Source: Roseburia zhanii (GTDB lineage Bacteria > Bacillota > Clostridia > Lachnospirales > Lachnospiraceae). From it: a DNA stretch of 64,000 nt. The stretch lies in NCBI RefSeq assembly GCF_014287635.1, contig NZ_JACOPH010000007.1, positions 1 through 64,000 of the forward strand, given 5' to 3'. The notes beneath the pieces were generated by a model. The model was not told where the DNA came from and did no database searches. It saw only the letters and a program-made list of their open reading frames with translations. The first letter of the stretch is position 1. Every line of letters starts with the position of its first letter. Positions 44,549-54,924 of this stretch are shown piece by piece. The position numbers and the translations under genes were made by a program.

Positions 44549-45598
44549 ATGGCTTTAGAAGAATATAAAGGAGTATTTGTCTTTGCACAGCAGGTAGATA
44601 ACGTATTAGATGGCGTTGCTTTTGAATTACTTGGAAAAGGTAAAGACTTAGCAAAAGATTTAGACACAGACGTAACAGCAGTATTGATCGGATCTGGTAT
44701 CAAAGGTCTTGCAGATCAGTTAGCTGAGTATGGTGCTGACAGAGTTATCGTTGTAGACGATCCTGAATTAAAAGATTACAGAACAGAACCATATGCACAT
44801 GCATTAGCATCTGTTATCAATGAATACAAACCAGAGATCATGTTAGTTGGTGCTACAGCCATCGGACGTGACCTTGGACCAACTGTATCTGCAAGAGTAA
44901 AAACAGGTCTGACAGCAGACTGTACAGTTCTTGAGATCGGTGATTTCCCATTAGTAGCAGTTCCGGGAAAAGAAGCAGATCAGAAACACAAACAGTTACT
45001 GATGACTCGTCCTGCATTCGGTGGTAACACGATCGCAACAATCGCTTGCCCGGATAACCGTCCACAGATGGCAACAGTTCGTCCTGGTGTTATGCAGAAA
45101 ATTGCTCCGATCGCTGGTGCAAAAGCAAACATCGTAGAGTTCAATCCGGGATTCACACCAAACAACAGATATGTTGAGATCTTAAATATCGTAAAAGCTG
45201 TTAAGAACACAGCAAATATCATGGATGCTAAGATCCTTGTATCCGGTGGACGTGGAGTAGGTTCTAAAGAGAACTTCAAGTTATTAGAGGATTTAGCAGA
45301 AGTACTTGGTGGAACAGTAAGCTGTTCTCGTGCCGTAGTAGAAAATGGCTGGTTACCAGTTGATTTACAGGTAGGACAGACAGGTAAAACAGTTCGTCCT
45401 CAGATCTACTTCGCAATCGGTATTTCCGGAGCAATCCAGCACGTAGCTGGTATGGAAGACTCTGACCTTATCGTAGCAATCAACAAAGATGAAGATGCTC
45501 CTATCTTCGATGTTGCTGATTACGGTTTAGTTGGAGATTTGAATAAGATTGTTCCTGCTTTAACAGCAGCTTTAAAGGCTGAGATGCAGGCTAAATAA
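44549..45598 (+). CDS. etfA: Electron transfer flavoprotein, alpha subunit
   Basis: A 349-residue subunit. The C-terminal FAD domain has SGGRGVGSKENF, PVDLQVGQTGKTVRPQIYFA and GISGAIQH. It passes electrons between EtfB and Bcd. A ferredoxin-like N-terminal extension, found in some relatives, is absent. It ends the operon, with a terminator behind it. Confidence 0.96.
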   Translation: MALEEYKGVFVFAQQVDNVLDGVAFELLGKGKDLAKDLDTDVTAVLIGSGIKGLADQLAEYGADRVIVVDDPELKDYRTEPYAHALASVINEYKPEIMLVGATAIGRDLGPTVSARVKTGLTADCTVLEIGDFPLVAVPGKEADQKHKQLLMTRPAFGGNTIATIACPDNRPQMATVRPGVMQKIAPIAGAKANIVEFNPGFTPNNRYVEILNIVKAVKNTANIMDAKILVSGGRGVGSKENFKLLEDLAEVLGGTVSCSRAVVENGWLPVDLQVGQTGKTVRPQIYFAIGISGAIQHVAGMEDSDLIVAINKDEDAPIFDVADYGLVGDLNKIVPALTAALKAEMQAK

Positions 45599-45625
45599 AT
45601 CAATATAGGATCATATATTGGAATG

Positions 45626-45657
45626 AAAAGCGGTTAGAGAAATCTGACCGCTTTTTG
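45626..45657 (+). terminator. Intrinsic terminator of the butyrate operon
   Basis: AAAGCGGTTAGA pairs with TCTGACCGCTTTT (one G-T) around GAAA, then T5. Confidence 0.8.
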
Positions 45658-45697
45658 TTATCTGTGTTATGAACCTGTGTCGGTATACAGTTGTGTT

Positions 45698-45943
45698 AAA
45701 TTGTCCGAATATCCGCATACAAACTGCCATTTTCGTACCCGGCTTTCTAGTGTTTCTAAGCAGGTACTGACAGATGTGTTTATTTCAAAAGTTGTCTCAA
45801 ACTCGCTATATCAACAGAGGTAGTGTTACATTACACTGCTCAGACAGTGAGACAACTTTTACACATTTGCCAGCACCTGCTAAGAAGCACACGAAAGCTG
45901 GTTGATAAAAATGGCAGTTTGTATGCGGATATTCGGACAATTT
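45698..45943. repeat. Long imperfect palindrome (246 bp), possible MITE or structured RNA
   Basis: The left arm (45698-45799) and right arm (45848-45943) are complementary over about 95 bases with a few gaps. The outer 34 or so bases match perfectly. The 48-base centre holds its own small hairpin (AGTGT, ACACT). No credible gene is inside. It lies between the butyrate operon terminator and the IS110 remnant and fills most of the gap 45599-46015. Confidence 0.8.
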
Positions 45944-46015
45944 ATTTAATACGTGAACGACACAGGAGATTTCAGTTGTTGAAAAAAATAATAAAAAATG
46001 TAAAATTCCGAAAAG

Positions 46016-46465
46016 TTACGAGAGGTGTAAAAATAAATTATGGTATACTGCGAACAACGACGAAGTTATTTTTTTAAAGAAGTTTGAGCTGGCTATTGTT
46101 TTCTGTTTCTTATCATTTTTTGCTGCAAGTGCCAGCACCCATGCCTTGGCATTCGCAAAGCCTTCTGAAGTATTGCTAAACTCGAATGCCCCGCTGCTTA
46201 GCTCTCTTCCTCTGACATCGATTGCCCTAATATAATGAGTCTCACTGCCTATATCGCATCCTGCTATAAGCATGTCATCCGTAATGAAGGAGAGTTTATC
46301 GTTCTTAGCAAACTTACCATTTGTTTCCAAGTCTCGCCAGGTATAGGATCTCAGTTCTTTTTTAATCACCTCTATTTTTATGCCCAATTCTTCTTTTGAC
46401 AGAAGCTTTATTGCCTGATTTTCTACATTTACTTGCTTTTTTGTTCTTGTTGCTTTAACATTCAT
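46016..46465 (-). pseudogene. Truncated IS110-family transposase
   Basis: The 149-residue frame starts with RBS AAGAGGT. Residues about 65-125 (MLIAGCDIGSETHYIRAIDV through the AKAWVLALAAKNDKK stretch) match the DEDD N-terminal domain of IS110-family transposases, with the first catalytic Asp. After about residue 130 homology ends; the rest of the DEDD domain and the whole transposase_20 C-terminal domain are absent. The lost part abuts the palindrome at 45698. It is inactive. Confidence 0.85.
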
Positions 46466-46468
46466 CTT

Positions 46469-46539
46469 GAATACCTCTTGTGTTTTTAGATTTTACCAAC
46501 TGGCAGGTCAGTAATAATCTAAATTTACTTGAGGTATTC
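46469..46539. repeat. Stem-loop upstream of the IS110 remnant
   Basis: GAATACCTC (46469-46477) pairs with GAGGTATTC (46531-46539), with inner TAGATT/AATCTA. In IS110 elements the region before the transposase can encode a bridge RNA. This may be a fragment of one, but size and structure cannot be confirmed. Confidence 0.4.
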
Positions 46540-46858
46540 TTTTTGGTCAATTCCTTTTACTCTTTAAAGTATACAGGAAGCTCCTAATGATATTATTGTA
46601 ATTTGAGATAGGACACATACGGTATTCTATGACAGCACTAAAAGTTGAAAACAAATACTGAATGTGATAATATAAAAAAATATTATAGAAAAAAATACAA
46701 AAGAATGATCTCTCGGAATCTTGAGTGATCATGCCAGCAAAACTCTGGCATTGAACTTTGAAAAGTAAATATTATTCTTGAACGTAAAATGAACGCAAGA
46801 AATAAACATAACTGTCGCTAGAGATATAATAATCTACAGGATTATGCTACATCCAAAA
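46540..46858. other. Gene-free stretch between the two insertion sequences
   Basis: No credible coding frame. It holds a possible promoter TTGAAA-17-TAATAT (about 46646) and a short hairpin ATGCCAG/CTGGCAT (46731-46751). Very AT-rich; probably eroded mobile DNA. Confidence 0.4.
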
Positions 46859-48447
46859 TCATTTTTTTCAGGGTTGATTCAGATGGCAAATCCTATGCAT
46901 CCAGATGCTGTAACATCAGGATGTGATAGAGGCGGCAGTACCACATCTTAGTAGAGCGGTGTCTGCCACTTCCTAATTTGAAGTCTATTTTCTCACGCTT
47001 GTTTGAGCGTTCAGCAGACGTTCTTGCATTGTACTCACTTTTCCACTGCTCGCTGTCACGCGGAGGGATATTTATAAGATGCGGATTGTCTTTCATTGCA
47101 AGATGGACAGTTCTTCCATATTTTGAATCAGAGCATGGGGATTCACAGGAGCACCCGTGTTTTCTGCTGGCAAGAGGACACCGGAATTTTATCCGTGCTT
47201 TTAAAATTTCAACGCCATCATGATTCATTTTCCTTCCCGCTTTACAGACAGGAATGCCATCTTCATCGATGGTAAAGTCATCTTTGTATTTTTCTTTGAT
47301 GCCCCGCTTTTCATTTAAATCAATAAATGGAGTGATTCCATTCCGTCTGCAATACTGGTAATAAGGCATTGCATCATGAGCAGAATCAAGAAGAAGTTTT
47401 TCTACATGAAAATCTGGAAGAAAGCTCCTCATACGAAAAAAGGCATTAAGGAATCCATGTGAATCATGCATGGAAGCAGGATGAAGCAGTGGAAAAACAG
47501 GAAGGTCACTTTCTGAATCAGAGGCAACCAGCATGTAAAGATCATATCCATGATAAAAATATCCTCTGGAGGAATCCCATCCTACATCACAGTCCGGCTG
47601 TGAAAAATAGCGTTCACAGTCGCAGTCATGGATGCCTTTTGAGGCACAGTCACAAATGCGGTGCTTTCTTTCTCTGGCAGAAGTAACAACAGGTGTCCCG
47701 TCACCGGCAATGGAAAGATGAGTATTATTAATAAGCCCTTTTTCAAGAGATTTACGAAGGAACTCTTTTGTATAGAGGTCAAACAGTGAAGCGTAGGGTT
47801 GCTCATCAATGGAAAAAGATTGTTTTTCAAGGTTTTTAAATAATTGGTCAACCGTTACTTTTCCAGTAGGCTGTGCTTTATAACCTTTTTTCTTAGGCTT
47901 TTTCACGGGAATTTTAAGTTTGTGAAGATGGGGATTAAGATTCTTATTTTCAGAATCCCAAAGCCTGGAAAAGAAATCGTAAAAGGTGCCAACACCAGGT
48001 GTATCACCAACTTCAAAGCCGCTGACAATAGCATACAAAGGATTAATTTTAAGCTGTGCAGCCCATTCAGTTACAGAAGTAACTTTAAAATCAATGGAAA
48101 GCAGGTAGGAACGCTGCATACAGGAAGGATTTCTGGGAGCAGGTCCATACTTGGAATATTTGCTCATCATCATTTCATCTGTGTAGGAAAGATCGAGATT
48201 CCAAAAACGATCGATAATATCCCAAGTGTCACGGGAAATGGCATCAGGATTCGGATAATATTTGCGAAGATTTTCAACAACAAAGTTTTGGTAGTCGGAA
48301 TGACTGCCGCAGTTAACAGGTAACAAAAAATCGCCTCCAATCAAAAAACTTACCGGCTGTGCCGGAACAATATGCTTCTTGATTAAATAGGCGCGAAGCG
48401 CCACATTTTTGGAGACATATGTCAAGTGTTTTTAGTGAAAAAAGTGG
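46859..48447 (-). mobile_element. Insertion sequence with a YREK-type DDE transposase
   Basis: Candidate terminal repeats of about 13 bases lie at 46859-46871 (TCATTTTTTTCAG) and, inverted, at 48435-48447 (read CCACTTTTTTCAC). The element is about 1.6 kb with a single gene. Target-site duplication is not evident; the exact ends are a guess. Confidence 0.6.
46893..48425 (-). CDS. DDE transposase, IS4-superfamily type
   Basis: A 510-residue protein. The first Asp (AGDGTPV), the second Asp (LLLDSAHD) and the C-terminal YNARTSAERSNKREK, an exact Y-x2-R-x3-E-x6-K signature, make up a full IS4-type catalytic set. A Cys-rich insert (CDCASKGIHDCDC) and a second one (CPLASRKHGCSCESPC) are present. 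The start is TTG at 48425; an in-frame GTG lies a few codons later. No good RBS is visible, so the start is uncertain. The reading frame is uninterrupted, so the element may be active. Confidence 0.8.
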   Translation of the reverse strand: MTYVSKNVALRAYLIKKHIVPAQPVSFLIGGDFLLPVNCGSHSDYQNFVVENLRKYYPNPDAISRDTWDIIDRFWNLDLSYTDEMMMSKYSKYGPAPRNPSCMQRSYLLSIDFKVTSVTEWAAQLKINPLYAIVSGFEVGDTPGVGTFYDFFSRLWDSENKNLNPHLHKLKIPVKKPKKKGYKAQPTGKVTVDQLFKNLEKQSFSIDEQPYASLFDLYTKEFLRKSLEKGLINNTHLSIAGDGTPVVTSARERKHRICDCASKGIHDCDCERYFSQPDCDVGWDSSRGYFYHGYDLYMLVASDSESDLPVFPLLHPASMHDSHGFLNAFFRMRSFLPDFHVEKLLLDSAHDAMPYYQYCRRNGITPFIDLNEKRGIKEKYKDDFTIDEDGIPVCKAGRKMNHDGVEILKARIKFRCPLASRKHGCSCESPCSDSKYGRTVHLAMKDNPHLINIPPRDSEQWKSEYNARTSAERSNKREKIDFKLGSGRHRSTKMWYCRLYHILMLQHLDA

Positions 48448-48536
48448 GGGATTTTAATAAAAATGGAATCGGAAAGCCTTATATTTACTGGCTTAGAGAT
48501 TACGAGAGATTATATTATTCATAGGGAGGAAACATT

Positions 48537-50258
48537 ATGAAATTAGACAAGTCAAAGTTGAAAACACTTAGCATCAAAAGTCGTTTAAAGAAAGGATTCA
48601 AACTGACTACGTTTGTAGCATCGGCATCGGGGGTTATCGCGGGTATTCTTATGATTATTGTATCAATGAGATATTCCAGCGCACTAACCTTTTACGGATT
48701 TTCACAGGGAGATATAGGAAAGGTTATGGTAACCTTCTCAGAGACACGAAGTGCTACACGAGCTCTTATCGGTTATACAGCTTCTGACACATTAAGTAAG
48801 ATGTCTGATACACATGATTCTAAAAAGGAATCATTTCAAAAATCCTGGGGAGAGCTGCAAAGCTCTATAAAGACAGGTGAGGAGCAGGCTATATATGATG
48901 ATATAAACAGTAAGCTCGACTCATACTGGAGTCTCGATGATGAGATTGGACAGTTAGGTGAGAATGCTACAGATCCTGAGACACAGAAGGAGGCCGAGGA
49001 GAGAGCAGTAGCAGAGCTTGCACCTGCATATGATGAGATATATCAGCAGCTTGTTGCCCTTATGAAAATAAAGGTAACAGATGGAGATAATTTAAGCAAG
49101 ACATTATCATTAGTATCATATGTCGTATTTGGTATTGTTATTGTTATCATTGTCGGTTCATATTTTATCTCGATGAAAATCGGGGACGAAGTTGCAGTTG
49201 GTATTTCTAAACCACTCGATGAGTTAAAACAGAGATTACGTACATTTGCACAGGGTGATCTTGAGGCTCCATTCCCGGCAGTTGATTCACAAGATGAAAT
49301 TGCTGATATGGTAGGGGTTGCGAAAAACATGGCAGCAGACCTTAAGACTATCATATCTGACTCTGACAAGCTTCTTGGAAAGATGGCAGAAGGAGATTAT
49401 ACAGTTTCATCAGACATGGAAGATAAATATACCGGAGATTTTATTGGACTTCTCATGGCAATGCGTCAGATGAAGACACAGATGAATGATGTTATGTCAC
49501 ATATCAATGAGATATCATCACTTGTTACAGCAGGTTCTAACAATCTTGCTCAGGCATCACAGGAAATTGCAGAAGGTGCTACGAACCAGGCAGCAGCCAT
49601 TGAGGAGCTTCAGGCTACATTTGCAGATATCACAGACGGTGTTGAGAAATCATCTGAGAAGCTCAATGATACATACAGGATTGCACAGGAGTATGCTGAG
49701 GAAGCAGATCACAGCCATATAGAGATGCAGGGCATGATTGATGTTATCGGACGCATCAATGATACATCTAAGCAGATTGAGAATATCATTTCTGAGATTG
49801 AGGATATTGCCAGTCAGACAAACCTTCTTTCACTCAATGCAGCTATCGAGGCAGCGCGTGCAGGTGAGTCAGGTAAAGGATTCGCAGTTGTTGCGGGACA
49901 AATCAGAAGTCTTTCAGAGCAGAGTGCCAAGGCTGCAGTTGACACACGTCAGCTTATAGAGAGTGCCATTGCGGTATCTAACGAGGGTAATGAAGCTGCA
50001 GAGCGCGTAAGTACTTCTATTGAAAAGGTTATCAATGGTATGAAGGAAGTTGCAGATTCTTCTCAAAAACTCAGCGAGATTGCAGAGGAGCAGGCAAAGG
50101 CTATGGAGCAGGCAGAGGCTGGCATTAATCAGATATCAGATGTTGTACAGTCAAACTCAGCAAGTGCAGAGGAAACATCAGCAACAAGTGAGGAGCTTTC
50201 AGCACAGGCGGAGACAATGAACACGCTGATTAGCAAATTTATATTGGAAAAGAAATAG
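48537..50258 (+). CDS. Methyl-accepting chemotaxis protein
   Basis: A 573-residue receptor. Helix 1 (about 25-47) and helix 2 (about 205-228) flank a four-helix-bundle sensor domain. HAMP follows (about 230-285), then the signalling domain with the conserved hairpin [20 protein letters not shown] and [29 protein letters not shown]. It would pass ligand signals to CheA; no che genes are nearby. Glu is often GAG and Ile ATA, unlike neighbours (impression, not counted). It stands between an IS and an integrase scrap, so it may have arrived by transfer. Confidence 0.93.
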   Translation: MKLDKSKLKTLSIKSRLKKGFKLTTFVASASGVIAGILMIIVSMRYSSALTFYGFSQGDIGKVMVTFSETRSATRALIGYTASDTLSKMSDTHDSKKESFQKSWGELQSSIKTGEEQAIYDDINSKLDSYWSLDDEIGQLGENATDPETQKEAEERAVAELAPAYDEIYQQLVALMKIKVTDGDNLSKTLSLVSYVVFGIVIVIIVGSYFISMKIGDEVAVGISKPLDELKQRLRTFAQGDLEAPFPAVDSQDEIADMVGVAKNMAADLKTIISDSDKLLGKMAEGDYTVSSDMEDKYTGDFIGLLMAMRQMKTQMNDVMSHINEISSLVTAGSNNLAQASQEIAEGATNQAAAIEELQATFADITDGVEKSSEKLNDTYRIAQEYAEEADHSHIEMQGMIDVIGRINDTSKQIENIISEIEDIASQTNLLSLNAAIEAARAGESGKGFAVVAGQIRSLSEQSAKAAVDTRQLIESAIAVSNEGNEAAERVSTSIEKVINGMKEVADSSQKLSEIAEEQAKAMEQAEAGINQISDVVQSNSASAEETSATSEELSAQAETMNTLISKFILEKK

Positions 50259-50293
50259 AAAAATTGTACATACGAGTTTAGAAAAACTTTTTA

Positions 50294-50336
50294 AAAAAAG
50301 CCCCACAAGCATTATTGATATGCTGTGAGGCTTTTT
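50294..50336 (+). terminator. Intrinsic terminator of the chemotaxis receptor gene
   Basis: AAAGCCCCACAAGCAT pairs with ATGCTGTGAGGCTTT (minor mismatch), followed by a T-run. Confidence 0.8.
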
Positions 50337-50529
50337 GTTGTGGTGCGTTAGAGGGTTACTTTTTAAATCTAGTAAACATGTACTATGTGAACATAGTGCT
50401 TTTGTGCAATACGTGGAAAATCTGAAAAGTAATGAAAATCCCTCGATTTATGGCGATTTTGGTGATGTTCGTATGTTATAATAGTACTATATTAAGCGAG
50501 TAATAAAGTGCAGACATACATGTAACTTG

Positions 50530-50741
50530 TTTTATCTAAAAAAACTAAATCAGCAATTATACTGTGATGACCGAAACATTGCTCCTGATCAGAAGATGTT
50601 TTCTGTGGGTGAGCGCCAGGTACAGAAATATCTCAAGAAAGTCGTGGATTATCTCGGATATGAGGAGCCTATCGGCTCCCATTCTTTCAGGAAGTATTTT
50701 GCGACCGAGATATATAAGCAAAATAATTATGATATTGTATG
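50530..50741 (+). pseudogene. C-terminal remnant of a tyrosine recombinase/integrase
   Basis: The frame from about 50530 reads VGERQVQKYLKKVVDYLGY and then IGSHSFRKYFATEIYKQNNYD. HSFRK is the HxxR part of the recombinase active site. No start and no catalytic Tyr remain: homology stops near 50741, where the next gene's N-terminus begins. An extended -10 (TGTTATAAT) at 50474-50482 precedes it. Confidence 0.7.
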
Positions 50742-51967
50742 TTGTTATTATAGTATGTATTTTATACGTGGGGATATTTACAAGTGTTGCAGGTGGAAGT
50801 ATTTTCCGGGGATATGTCAAGTATAAGAGTTATAAACAGGCGATGACAGATTTAGAACAGGTGGATGAAACCGCACAAAAGGAAAAAGAATCTGAAGCAC
50901 AGCGTTATGAAGATATTTTGTCGGAACTGGATGTATATCGGAAACAGGTGGAGCAGGTGCGTAAGGATAATGAGGATCTGTTGGATTTTTCTGTGAAGCC
51001 GCTGACATATAATTTTGATAAAGAATTAACAGATAAAGATGCAAAACAGTCTGCAATATCGAAATCATTATCATCAATTCTTCCAAATGTATTTACCTGG
51101 GTATTTGATGTCAGTTCGCAGGAACAGAATGAAGCAAATGTAGATATTATGGTTTCGGTAAATAAAGCAGCAGAATTACAAATGCTGTATGCGGTGTCAG
51201 ATATTAATCATATTGTAGATGCTATGAATGCACAGGTGGATATGTATACTTCCTTCTGGGATACACAGGATCTCACTGAGCAGTTTTCTAATCTACAGGT
51301 GTTGCAGGAAATCACAGCCAAGAAACCGATTGACAATTCACTGTTAGATGAAAATCGGCAGGAGTTGTTTAAGAAATTGGATAATTATTACTATACATTG
51401 AAGTCTGTATGCGATATGTATGAATTTGTTCTGACAGATAGCACAAGCAATCGGGAATATGTGTCAGATCTTGAATCAAATCTTGTAAGTATTGATAATT
51501 TGTTCAAAAAATATGGACAGACATTAGAACTTCATATGGAAGAATGTAATCCGTTGATCAAACCACAGTTAGTGGAACTGAAAGATGTAATTGAAAATAT
51601 TCGTACCAAAAATGCTGTACTTACATCTATCCCAATTGCAAATCAGGGATTTGAGAATTATGCGAGATCCGGAGGTGGCGCAAGAGTTCATTATTACTAT
51701 AAGGACATGGAAAATGGCAGGACGATTGTGTATATACAGGAAAATAACGTCGCTACTAGAGGAGAATCAAAAATGATTTATACAATAGATGGAGAACCTA
51801 TTTATGTAGAAGTAAATGGTGAGTATGCGTATTTCTTTCAGGGGCAGGTTGTAGAGTCTGGAACCAAAAGAGATCCAATGGAACTTTATGAGGCAGCAGA
51901 GTGGTTATACCTGCATCATGATTCAATGACGAACGATGAGTATTTTGCACATTCATTAGTGGGGTAG
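50729..51967 (+). CDS. Membrane-anchored protein with a coiled coil, unknown function
   Basis: A 412-residue protein beginning MILYVVIIVCILYVGIFTSV, a membrane helix, then a coiled coil (about 35-90) and a mixed extracytoplasmic region. It begins inside the integrase remnant, in another frame. The first few codons may therefore not be original, and the true start may be later or was lost. The RBS is weak. It is followed after four bases by the zinc-ribbon gene, so they form an operon. No family is recognised. Confidence 0.6.
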   Translation: MILYVVIIVCILYVGIFTSVAGGSIFRGYVKYKSYKQAMTDLEQVDETAQKEKESEAQRYEDILSELDVYRKQVEQVRKDNEDLLDFSVKPLTYNFDKELTDKDAKQSAISKSLSSILPNVFTWVFDVSSQEQNEANVDIMVSVNKAAELQMLYAVSDINHIVDAMNAQVDMYTSFWDTQDLTEQFSNLQVLQEITAKKPIDNSLLDENRQELFKKLDNYYYTLKSVCDMYEFVLTDSTSNREYVSDLESNLVSIDNLFKKYGQTLELHMEECNPLIKPQLVELKDVIENIRTKNAVLTSIPIANQGFENYARSGGGARVHYYYKDMENGRTIVYIQENNVATRGESKMIYTIDGEPIYVEVNGEYAYFFQGQVVESGTKRDPMELYEAAEWLYLHHDSMTNDEYFAHSLVG

Positions 51968-51971
51968 AGAG

Positions 51972-54470
51972 ATGTTTTGTAAAAAATGTGGAAACGAATT
52001 ACCAGATAATGCCATGTTTTGTTCGAAGTGTGGAAATAAAACAGGCAATGAACGACAGGCAGAGATTACAAATGAAAATAACAACATATGGAAAGATCAC
52101 AAAAATAAGATCATCATTGGTGCTGTAGTGGGAGTGGCAGTTATCCTATGCATAATACTGATCTTTATCATCTCATGGTCTGACAGATAGGACGGTAAGA
52201 TCATGGATGCAGTGATGAGCACAGGAATAGAAACAGAGACGAGTGAAGAGGCAGGTCCACAGCTGTATGATGTGACGCAGGATACGATTGATGTTTATGC
52301 AGAAAACCGCCAGCCTAATGCCAGGGATTTTTCCCTTGTATGGGATAAGAGCTTATTTTATACATTAGAGGACGTTACTGCTGAAGATACAGATGGACAG
52401 ATCGAAAAATATGATGTTTTTAAAAAAGAGTTATTAAACGGAGTCAATGGAAATCAGATCGAATATGAAATCTACACGAACCCGGAAACAGGAAAAATGA
52501 ATAAGATCGTTTCCATTGAGCATCAGGGAGACAGCCTGCTGCTTACGGATTATTATTATCTTGATAACGGACAACCGAACTTTATCTATCAGAGGACGGA
52601 CAGTATCTATACACCAACCTATGCAACGCCAGATAAAACAGGGGAAAGGTTCTATTTTAATAATGATACACTGGTGAAATGGAGATGGATCAATGTTCCA
52701 CTGCAGGTAGAAGAACTTTCCTTAGTGATAGATGAGCAGAGCAGTGCACAGGCAAAGTATGTGTATAATGATGCAGGGCAGGATAAGCAAAATGAATATG
52801 ATGCGAAAGAAATACAGATGTTAAATGCAGCTTATAATACATATGCTGCCGTGGAAAAGAGTGCTGACTATGGAAACGTGAAAGGATATGTGTCCGATGC
52901 AGACCATGTGCCGCTGCAGAATGCCAATATCACATTTTTTGCAGGAACAGAGCCTGTGGGAAGTATTACAACTGATGAAAACGGGTATTACGAAACAGGA
53001 ATCTCTTTATATGAAGGTGGATACAGAGTGGAGGTTTCCTGTGAAGGGTATAAAGCCGTTACTATTTATGATGTGTCAGTAAATGCGAAAAATGTAACCA
53101 CATGGCTGGAAAATGTATGTTTAGTAGCAGAAGAAACTACAGAACATTCCGTCTGGCTGAATATTTATGATGGAGATACAGTCTCTTATGATGATAATGC
53201 AGCTGTCATAAGAAATGGAATTGCAGGTGCATCAGTGATTGTGAGGGAAGGAATCCGTAATACCAGTGGGGATAGTATGGCAGAATCCACCAGTGATGAT
53301 GCCGGAAGTGTAAACTTAGAACTGTCAGCTGGTGTGTATACGTTAGAAATCAGTATCGATGGTTATAGCAGGAACTATGAGACACTGATCGTAGATGGTG
53401 ATAAAACAGTAGACATTCCACTCGTACAGGAGATAACTGGTGACCAGATAAAGGTTGTATTGTCCTGGAATGGAGATGCAGATCTGGATTCATGTCTGTT
53501 TACGCCGCACAAAGCAGAGAGCGGGGACATGGCACGGATCAATGCAGTAAACAGTACAGATGACTATGGAAATATCCTTACAGCCGACAGTAAGGATGGA
53601 CAGACAGCAGAAGTCATTACCATAGCAAACAGAATCAATGGTACCTATAAATACTATGTTTCCGATTACAATAACTGCTTAAATGGAAACTATACGGCAA
53701 CAGATATGCTGACATATGATATCCGGGTTACGGTCTATGATAAAAATGGCATTGTAGCTGTCTATACCATTCCACGTAATCTTCGGGGAGTGATCTGGGA
53801 AGTATTTGAGATCAAGAATGGAAAGGTAGTGACGTTGCAGAACAGTTATGCCAATCTGGATGGAAATAACTGGTGGAGTGAGGATAAGAGTGTAAAGAAA
53901 AAATTATCAGAGGTATATGTGGGATATAGAGAATATCTAGAAAAGTATGATGAAGGCGCAGACGATAATTTTGCATTGGTATATCTTAATAATGATGAAA
54001 TACCAGAACTTGTAATATATGATGCTTATCTTATGAGTATAAAATTGGTAGTATTTAACGATAGTACTGGTATGGCTGAAATGGCTGTAGAATCGCAGAC
54101 TTATAATAATAAAGTTACTTATGAAGAATGTATGCTAGGAGGTGGCGGTGGTTCTGTTGAAGAGTTTTATATTGAGAAAGAAAACTTGATATGCGTTTCT
54201 AATCAGAATTGTTTTTATCGATATGATATTATTTATACATTGGATAATACGGAAGTGAAAAAGATTAAAGAAGGTGCGGGAGAACTTATTGAGGGTGAAT
54301 ACGATAAATATACCTGGTCTCTAGATCAAGTGGAAGTGTCGGAAAGCGAGTATAATGAGGAAATAAATAAGGTATTTGATTTTTCAAGGGCAATATCTTT
54401 TTGGCACGTAGATTACAAGAATAAGAAAGATATGATAACTTGGCTAGATAAACAATATTGTAAATCATAG
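51972..54470 (+). pseudogene. Zinc-ribbon, membrane-anchored surface protein split by an in-frame TAG
   Basis: The first part (51972-52190, 72 aa) has a zinc ribbon with Cys3, 6, 17 and 20 (MFCKKCGNELPDNAMFCSKC) and one membrane helix (about 48-68). A TAG at 52188-52190 follows, and the same frame continues without other stops from 52191 to 54470. The second part, from ATG 52203, is 755 aa with no signal peptide. It has an N-terminal beta domain, two carboxypeptidase-regulatory-like Ig folds (about 223-310 and 330-415), a further beta domain (about 420-540) and a C-terminal region. The whole would be a cytoplasmic zinc ribbon, a helix and a long outer domain, as in similar gut proteins. It may be a nonsense mutation, a sequencing error or a real two-gene arrangement. 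Confidence 0.75.
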
Positions 54471-54783
54471 GAATGTTAAATTTCAAAACAATCTAGGAAA
54501 ATACAAAAATATAGACTATACACTTTGCGTTAATATGAATGTGAAAAGAGCGGAGAGTAGTTTGACAAAATGTTGCAATTAAAAAAGTAGTCCGATTGAA
54601 TCAATTGTATGATGTCAGTGTGGAGAATTTCCAGAAAGTATTACTGCGATAAAAGCAGATATCGTTAAAACTGCTTTTAAGCATAAAGGAAATGCTTGAT
54701 TATTAGTTTAGAAAAAAGCGGTTGACTTATGAGGAATTTTATAGGGCTGAAAAAAGATAAATATGTTCTAAGGTAACAGGGAT
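54471..54783. other. Gene-free, AT-rich stretch
   Basis: No credible gene. One short frame ending near 54650 (VRLNQLYDVSVENFQKVLL) has a faint look of a helix-turn-helix protein's tail, not enough to call. A small hairpin AAAAGCAG/CTGCTTTT lies near 54650-54677. Confidence 0.3.
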
Positions 54784-54820
54784 GCGGTAGAAAGTACAAA
54801 AGCTTTCTGCCGTTTCTTTT
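54784..54820 (+). terminator. Intrinsic terminator with no obvious upstream gene
   Basis: CGGTAGAAAG pairs with CTTTCTGCCG (one G-T) and TTTCTTTT follows. The gene it served may have been deleted. Confidence 0.6.
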
Positions 54821-54924
54821 ATTGGGAATGTCAGTAAAAACAGAAATCTACAGAATTATATATTTGCGAAAGCCACCGTTTTGTCATAACATAAAAGCAA
54901 TCATAAAAAAATTAAAAATACCTA

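Noticed and set aside
45823..46077. 84-codon frame on the plus strand over the palindrome's right arm
   Set aside because: Most of it is made of the palindrome and AT-rich flank; no family features.
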